Under the pieces are notes generated by a model. It saw only the letters and a program-made list of their open reading frames with translations, searched no databases and was not told the DNA's origin. Source: Lachnospiraceae bacterium (GTDB lineage: Bacteria > Bacillota > Clostridia > Lachnospirales > Lachnospiraceae). Taken from it: a stretch of DNA of 64,000 nucleotides. Each line of letters opens with the position of its first letter. Positions within the stretch are counted from its first letter, which is position 1. Shown piece after piece: positions 59,560 to 64,000 of this stretch. The position numbers were made by a program, and so were the translations under genes. The DNA lies in NCBI GenBank assembly GCA_017461045.1, contig JAFTZJ010000024.1, positions 1 to 64,000 on the forward strand, read 5' to 3'.

Positions 59560-60261
59560 ATGAATGAGATCGTAGTATCCAGCGAGAGACATTTTAGTCG
59601 TGCAATTTTAGGTTTGAATAAGACAGAAGTATATTCGTATCTGAATGAAGTAAGCAGTGCGTATGAAGAATTGCAGTTGCAGATCCAGGTATTAAAGGAT
59701 CAGAACAATAAGTTGGCAGATTCTAACCGTGAGAATGCATTAAAGTTATATAATTTGCAGAATGATATTACAGAAGCACAGAAGAAGACAGATCGTGCTA
59801 ACGTAGAGTTGGAAGCAGCGAAGAAAGAGAATGCAGCATTGCGTCGGGAATTAGATGCAGCTGAGAAGCGGATTAGTAAGCTGACCGATGACTTGATTAA
59901 GACCGGAGCTGATATTGCAGTAGCAGAGAAGCCGAAGACTGAGGAACCAAAGGTAGAAGAAACCAAGGGCTTTACTCCAAAACCAATCTTTGATACAGAA
60001 GAGAAGAAGACTGAGGAACCGAAGGCAGAAGAGCCTGTGAAGGAAGAGCCAAAGGACATCTTTGCTGAATTAAAGGATTTGGCAGCGAAGGAAAAGGAAG
60101 CAAAGCAGGAGGCTGCGGCAGAAACCGTTGATAATACTGCTTCCAGTGTAGACGTTATTGATGAAGATGAAGTATATGCCGGTGAAGTTGAAATCGTGGT
60201 TGATGAAAGTATGCTGATTGGCAATGATGACGATGATGATGAAGGATTTACATTCCTGTAA
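59560..60261 (+). CDS. DivIVA-like coiled-coil protein
   Basis: A 233-residue cytoplasmic protein. The N-terminal part (FSRAILGLNKTEVYSYLNEV) matches the DivIVA membrane-curvature domain, followed by a long coiled coil (about 30-115). The C-terminal half is a low-complexity Glu/Pro/Lys region (TEEPKVEE, TEEPKAEEPVKEEPK) and an acidic tail with DDDDDEGFTFL. DivIVA proteins mark poles and septa and recruit partners. It has its own promoter and terminator. Confidence 0.82.
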   Translation: MNEIVVSSERHFSRAILGLNKTEVYSYLNEVSSAYEELQLQIQVLKDQNNKLADSNRENALKLYNLQNDITEAQKKTDRANVELEAAKKENAALRRELDAAEKRISKLTDDLIKTGADIAVAEKPKTEEPKVEETKGFTPKPIFDTEEKKTEEPKAEEPVKEEPKDIFAELKDLAAKEKEAKQEAAAETVDNTASSVDVIDEDEVYAGEVEIVVDESMLIGNDDDDDEGFTFL

Positions 60262-60273
60262 ATAGTAATTAAG

Positions 60274-60320
60274 AATACACCTTAAGTGTTAGAAGGCTGA
60301 CATTTAGAGGTGTATTTTTT
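60274..60320 (+). terminator. Rho-independent terminator after the divIVA-like gene
   Basis: AATACACCT (60274-60282) pairs with AGGTGTATT (60308-60316), with an inner TAAGTGT/ACATTTA stem containing a G-T pair. The stem is followed by TTTT, giving a run of six T. Confidence 0.82.
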
Positions 60321-60328
60321 ATGTATGA

Positions 60329-60357
60329 TTGGAATTACCTTATTTCTTGCATATAAT
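60329..60357 (+). promoter_or_regulatory. Predicted promoter of the subtilase gene
   Basis: TTGGAA at 60329-60334 and TATAAT at 60352-60357 are 17 bases apart, just after the preceding terminator. The start would be near 60364, which leaves almost no leader if translation begins at 60371 and about 22 bases if it begins at 60386. Confidence 0.6.
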
Positions 60358-60370
60358 AAGTAGAAATAAT

Positions 60371-62143
60371 ATGGATGGCTCGAATATGGATATGAATCGA
60401 GTGGGAGAAGGTATACCTCCCAATAATTGTAAGGAACGGATTCTTAGCAATGATTATGCAGATTACATTGTGTCCAATAATGGAGACGCAGATGGGTTGC
60501 GCTCATTTTTTCAAGGGGAATGTGTGAAGGTATTAGATGACAATCTGGCATTGGTGAACCTTGAACGTTTGGATATTGATTTGATGACGGTTATTACGCA
60601 ATTATATTATATGGTGCCCAAATGCTATGGACCTATGGACACCACCAGCATGGAAGAAAGCGGAATTCTAAAGGTGCAAAACCAGCCGGTGTTATCCTTG
60701 CGTGGACGCAAGATTCTGGTGGGAATTATTGACACGGGAATTGATTATCGCAATCCACTATTTCAATATGAAGACGGAAGCACAAGAATTAAAGCTATAT
60801 GGGATCAAACCATCCAAAGTGGGCAACCGCCGGAGGGGCTGGAATATGGAAGCGAATATTCGGAAGCAATGATAAATCAGGCATTGCAGTCGGAGAATCC
60901 ATTGGAGATTGTCCCGTCCGTTGATACGAACGGACACGGAACCTTTGTTTCCGGAATTATAGCCGGCGGGAAAGATGAAGATAATGATTTTACGGGAGCA
61001 GCACCTCAGGCAGAGCTGGTGGTGGTAAAATTGAAACAGGCAAAGGAATATTTAAAGGAATTTTATGCTATAGATGCAGAAGAGGTATACCAGGAAACGG
61101 ATATTATGATGGCAATCCATTATATGCGACTTCAGGCGGCTAAGTTTGACCAATCCATATGTATTTATCTGGGAATGGGAACCAATAGTGGCGACCACGC
61201 AGGAAAAGGCGCTTTAAGTGAATACTTAAATCGTGTGAATTTGTTTCCCGGATTCTTTGTGGCAGTTCCTGTAGGAAATGAGGGCAATGCACGTCATCAT
61301 TATTATGGTAGGGTGGATGCCGAAGAGGACTATCATACAGTCGAGATTAATGTGGGTGCAGAGGAGTCGGGATTTGTACTGGAATTATGGGGGGAGACGC
61401 CATACACCTATGCAGTTGGTTTGGAATCCCCTTTCGGAGAAATTATTGAACGAGTGCCTCCTAATTTTCTGTATCATCAGGATTTTAACTTTTTGCTGGA
61501 AGGAGCAAAGGTGGAGATTTCCTATGTGCTAGTAGAAGAATTGTCCGGAAAGCAGTTGATTTTTTTGCGTTTTCAAAATCCTACAGAAGGGATTTGGCGC
61601 ATTCGCGTCTATGCTACCGGGAATGGACAGAATGAATTTCATATGTGGTTGCCGATTCGAGAATTTGTATCGGATAATACCTTTTTTCTGGAACCGGAGC
61701 CGGATACCACCTTAACAGAGCCTTCCTCTGCTGAGGGACCAACCGGAACAACGGCCTATAATCATACCACAGACAGTCTGTACATTGAGGCCGGTCGGGG
61801 GTATACTACAATTGGAGGCATTAAACCGGATATTACGGCACCGGGAGTAAATGTATATGGACCCTCCATAGAACGAACTCCTGATGGGAATTATCGGTAC
61901 ACCAGAAGAAGCGGAACCAGCATTGCAACTGCACATGTAGTTGGTGCTGCAGCACTCTTGATGGAATGGGCAGAAACCCGTGCAGATATAGTTCGTATGA
62001 ATGGCGTAAAAGTAAAACGGTATTTGATACGGGGAGCCAATCGAAGAACCGATTTGAATTATCCGAATCCTCAGTGGGGATATGGAACCTTGGATTTATA
62101 TGGAACCTTTCAACAACTGCAACAGCCGGATTTTAACGAATAA
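60371..62143 (+). CDS. Subtilisin-like serine protease (S8 family)
   Basis: A 590-residue protease with an intact catalytic triad: D121 in GIIDTGIDY, H189 in NGHGTFVSGI and S517 in RSGTSIATAHVVGAAAL, plus the oxyanion Asn in VGNEGN. An insertion of about 150 residues with a jelly-roll feel lies between the oxyanion loop and the Ser, as in the Csp germination proteases. No signal peptide is seen, so it is cytoplasmic or loaded into spores. The start is unsure: ATG at 60371, 60386 or 60392 all lack a clear ribosome binding site. Relation to CspB/CspC is inference from architecture. Confidence 0.85.
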   Translation: MDGSNMDMNRVGEGIPPNNCKERILSNDYADYIVSNNGDADGLRSFFQGECVKVLDDNLALVNLERLDIDLMTVITQLYYMVPKCYGPMDTTSMEESGILKVQNQPVLSLRGRKILVGIIDTGIDYRNPLFQYEDGSTRIKAIWDQTIQSGQPPEGLEYGSEYSEAMINQALQSENPLEIVPSVDTNGHGTFVSGIIAGGKDEDNDFTGAAPQAELVVVKLKQAKEYLKEFYAIDAEEVYQETDIMMAIHYMRLQAAKFDQSICIYLGMGTNSGDHAGKGALSEYLNRVNLFPGFFVAVPVGNEGNARHHYYGRVDAEEDYHTVEINVGAEESGFVLELWGETPYTYAVGLESPFGEIIERVPPNFLYHQDFNFLLEGAKVEISYVLVEELSGKQLIFLRFQNPTEGIWRIRVYATGNGQNEFHMWLPIREFVSDNTFFLEPEPDTTLTEPSSAEGPTGTTAYNHTTDSLYIEAGRGYTTIGGIKPDITAPGVNVYGPSIERTPDGNYRYTRRSGTSIATAHVVGAAALLMEWAETRADIVRMNGVKVKRYLIRGANRRTDLNYPNPQWGYGTLDLYGTFQQLQQPDFNE

Positions 62144-62166
62144 TTTATGGAAAGTAAGGAGAACCA

Positions 62167-62526
62167 ATGAAAAAGAAAATACAAAACTACATTGCAAGGA
62201 TTGACAGCCTGCTGGCAGAACCGCCGGAAGGAATTGATTACGGGAAAGAGCAACAGAAGCATTTGGTACAAATACAGTTTTTTATGCATGAGCGGTTGGT
62301 TCATGAGATTGTAATGGTGCTATTTGCTCTGTTAACGGTGCTTGTATTTATTGCACTTGTAATAACGCAGCAGTTATTGTTTGTAATTCTGCTGATTGCA
62401 TTGTTGGTGCTTCTGGTTCCATATATTATGCATTATTATACTCTGGAAAACGGCGTACAATATATGTATGAGCAGTATGATGAGATGGAGCGGAGAAAAG
62501 AGACAAATCAAATGGACGCTGAGTAG
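62167..62526 (+). CDS. Small membrane protein of unknown function
   Basis: A 119-residue protein with two close membrane helices (about 48-66 and 70-88) between an N-terminal helical part and a charged C-terminal helix (YEQYDEMERRKE). I do not recognise a family. AAGGAG precedes ATG 62167, and it follows the subtilase gene by 23 bases, so the two are probably one operon. A terminator follows. Confidence 0.75.
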   Translation: MKKKIQNYIARIDSLLAEPPEGIDYGKEQQKHLVQIQFFMHERLVHEIVMVLFALLTVLVFIALVITQQLLFVILLIALLVLLVPYIMHYYTLENGVQYMYEQYDEMERRKETNQMDAE

Positions 62527-62548
62527 CTTATAAAGTCATTTAAAATAG

Positions 62549-62585
62549 CAGGAAACAGGATTATAACCCTGTTTCCTGTTTTGTT
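62549..62585. terminator. Terminator between convergent genes
   Basis: CAGGAAACAGG and CCTGTTTCCTG form an 11-bp stem with an eight-base loop (62549-62578), followed on + by TTTTGTT. It ends the subtilase operon and may also serve the facing lipoprotein gene, whose stop is at 62584. Confidence 0.85.
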
Positions 62586-63024
62586 AACGGCTTTGATTGA
62601 TTTCTTCTGTGCTGATAGAAGTATCGTTCTGTGTAGAATTATAAGTTCCATTGGTAACATCATTTACATTTTGATAGTTATTGTCCATGCTTCTGGAATT
62701 GTTCCCACCATTTGTGACATCATCTACCATGTTTCCTACACCGTTGGCGGCATCATCTATCATGTCACCCACGCCGCCTGCAGCATCATTTACAAGCTCT
62801 CCGGCATCGTCAATAATGTTGCTTACACCGGTTCCGGCATTGTCGTTTGTTGTGCCGTTGTTGTCGTTGGTGGTGTCTGCACTATTTTCAGTATTGGTTG
62901 TATCGTTCATAATGGAAGAATCGTTAGTAGAACCATTGTTTTTGTTACGATTACAACCGGTGAATGTACATGCAAGTAATGCAAGACAACCGCATAAAAC
63001 CATGATTTGTTTGATTTTTTTCAT
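62584..63024 (-). CDS. Asn/Asp-rich lipoprotein
   Basis: A 146-residue predicted lipoprotein. The signal peptide is MKKIKQIMVLCGCLALLAC, with a lipobox either at LLAC or a few residues on at TGC. The mature part is low complexity: Asn, Thr, Asp and Ser tracts, then about five repeats of the form VNDAAGGVGDMIDDAANGVG. No known domain was recognised. ATG 63024 follows AAGGAG; the open frame from 63042 has no better site. Likely a surface protein of the membrane outer face. Confidence 0.75.
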   Translation of the reverse strand: MKKIKQIMVLCGCLALLACTFTGCNRNKNNGSTNDSSIMNDTTNTENSADTTNDNNGTTNDNAGTGVSNIIDDAGELVNDAAGGVGDMIDDAANGVGNMVDDVTNGGNNSRSMDNNYQNVNDVTNGTYNSTQNDTSISTEEINQSR

Positions 63025-63058
63025 AGTATAACTCCTTTGCATTTTGTATATTTTTCAG

Positions 63059-63083
63059 GACAGAATGAAAAGGATGTTCTGTC
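63059..63083. repeat. Inverted repeat in the leader of the lipoprotein gene
   Basis: GACAGAA and TTCTGTC are 7-bp complements separated by 11 bases, about 35 bases before the lipoprotein start on the - strand. It may be an operator or a leader hairpin; a CATACTAT box farther upstream on the - strand resembles a -10 of SigE type, but this is weak. Confidence 0.4.
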
Positions 63084-63153
63084 GTGTTAATAGTATGAGC
63101 CATTTCTATCATTCTTAAAAAGGAAGTAATTGCTAATTAAAAAATGATTTGAT

Positions 63154-63972
63154 TTAGGATGCCGGAAACTGGCGACCGGTATGGTCAATGGTATAGTTAT
63201 CGGTATAAATCAAATCAGAAACTGTAACAAATGAGTATCCTTCGGCTTCTAAACGTGTCAGGAGTTCGTCCAGTGCCGCACCGGTATAAGTGGCACCGTT
63301 ATGCAGAAGAATAATGGCACCATTTTCTAAATCCGGATCCTCCATTACGGTATGAATAATGCTTTCCACACCATAATCCTTCCAATCAACGGAGTCCACG
63401 CTTTGATTGATGCTGGAATAGCCACAGGACTTGGCAACTGTTACCACCTGATCATTCCAATCGCTATATGGGGCACGAAATACAGTCATGTTGGTTTGGG
63501 TAAGGGCATAGACCTGTTGGTGACAAGTCATGATTTCTGAGGTCATTTCCTCCTGAGTGATTTGAGGCATGTGCAAATGATTGGTACCATGATTGCCAAG
63601 CTCATGTCCGGCAGCGTGGATTGCTTGAATGGCATCCGGATAGCGTTCCACCCAATCGCCGGAGACAAAGAAGGTAGCAGTGGCATTGTGAGCTTCCAAG
63701 GTTGCCAGAATATCAGTCAGGTCTTCATCTCCCCAAGCGGCATCAAAGGTAAGTGCAACAACCGGTTTGTTAGTTTCCACGCTGTAAATCGGTAATTCAG
63801 AACGGACAGGATTGGATAAGGTTGGTGTGATTTGAGCTGAAGTTGTAGTACGCAAATGATTTGCAGATGCTACATAGAGACAAACGGCAGTTAGGAGAAT
63901 CACTGTCATGGTTTGCATATAAGAGGTATTGATTTCCGGAAATAGGGCGTCCGGAGATTTTTTTTGTTTCAT
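63154..63972 (-). CDS. Polysaccharide deacetylase (NodB domain)
   Basis: A 272-residue membrane-anchored or secreted enzyme with an N-terminal hydrophobic segment (about 20-36). NodB motifs are seen: TFDAAWGDED with D77, and HELGNHGTNH with metal-binding H128 and H132; RAPYSDWN and ILLHNG follow. TFDAAWG rather than TFDDGP is usual in sporulation-type deacetylases (PdaB/YlxY group), so a cell wall or spore cortex substrate is likely. GAGGAAG lies about ten bases before ATG 63972. Confidence 0.88.
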   Translation of the reverse strand: MKQKKSPDALFPEINTSYMQTMTVILLTAVCLYVASANHLRTTTSAQITPTLSNPVRSELPIYSVETNKPVVALTFDAAWGDEDLTDILATLEAHNATATFFVSGDWVERYPDAIQAIHAAGHELGNHGTNHLHMPQITQEEMTSEIMTCHQQVYALTQTNMTVFRAPYSDWNDQVVTVAKSCGYSSINQSVDSVDWKDYGVESIIHTVMEDPDLENGAIILLHNGATYTGAALDELLTRLEAEGYSFVTVSDLIYTDNYTIDHTGRQFPAS

Positions 63973-64000
63973 AATAGAACAACTTCCTCATTTATTGTAG

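Overview
The window reads as a chromosomal, AT-leaning (roughly 40% GC by eye) segment from a spore-forming Clostridia member, most likely Lachnospiraceae. The evidence is the gene order ftsZ-spoIIGA-sigE with sigG and sigK nearby, a CIRCE-controlled hrcA-grpE-dnaK-dnaJ operon, ireB-ruvX-DUF1292 synteny, strong AGGAGG ribosome binding sites and a Gram-positive 6S RNA. No rRNA, tRNA, CRISPR array, transposase or phage gene was seen. Almost everything is on the + strand; the exceptions are sigG, sigK, a lipoprotein and a polysaccharide deacetylase.

Layout. (1) 1-7620: the 3' part of a division and cell wall cluster (class B PBP, mraY, murD, ftsW, ftsQ/divIB, ftsZ). (2) 7840-10321: early sporulation control, with spoIIGA-sigE on + and sigG facing it on -. 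(3) 10476-24538: lepA, hemW, the HrcA heat-shock operon, prmA, rsmE, a cysteine desulfurase with thiI, and mtaB; this is the familiar Firmicutes lepA-to-mtaB block with a tRNA-thiolation pair inserted. (4) 24615-29578: two large polytopic membrane proteins (DUF6311-like and YfhO-like), probably GT-C glycosyltransferases. (5) 29669-35096: ireB, ruvX, DUF1292, RNase J, ylbF, an MltG-like stub, trmR and trhP, followed by the convergent sigK. (6) 35939-55005: a 19-kb type IV pilus locus (pilB, pilT, pilC, pilA, pilD, a pilM-pilN fusion, an enlarged pilO, four minor pilins and a 1755-residue membrane-anchored protein). (7) 55132-64000: an unknown membrane protein, 6S RNA, a SpoIID/LytB-type protein, a YihY protein, a DivIVA-like protein, an intracellular-looking subtilase, a small membrane protein, an Asn/Asp-rich lipoprotein and a NodB-type deacetylase.

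The most notable points are these. Two core genes, mraY and dnaK, each carry one in-frame stop codon (TGA and TAA) inside otherwise well conserved sequence; dnaK also has a Pro-to-Ile change in the GGSTRIP motif 30 codons later. Sequence error is the simplest explanation but has to be tested. The pilus locus is complete and unusual: its four minor pilins look like a GspH/I/J/K-type tip set, the K-like member lacks Glu5 and is 843 residues long, and the operon ends with a 1755-residue protein that is the best candidate here for a new pilus-tip or pilus-associated function. pilC is preceded by a probable promoter and a perfect 15-bp inverted repeat, and pilA is followed by a stem-loop without a T-tract, so the pilin probably has its own expression control.
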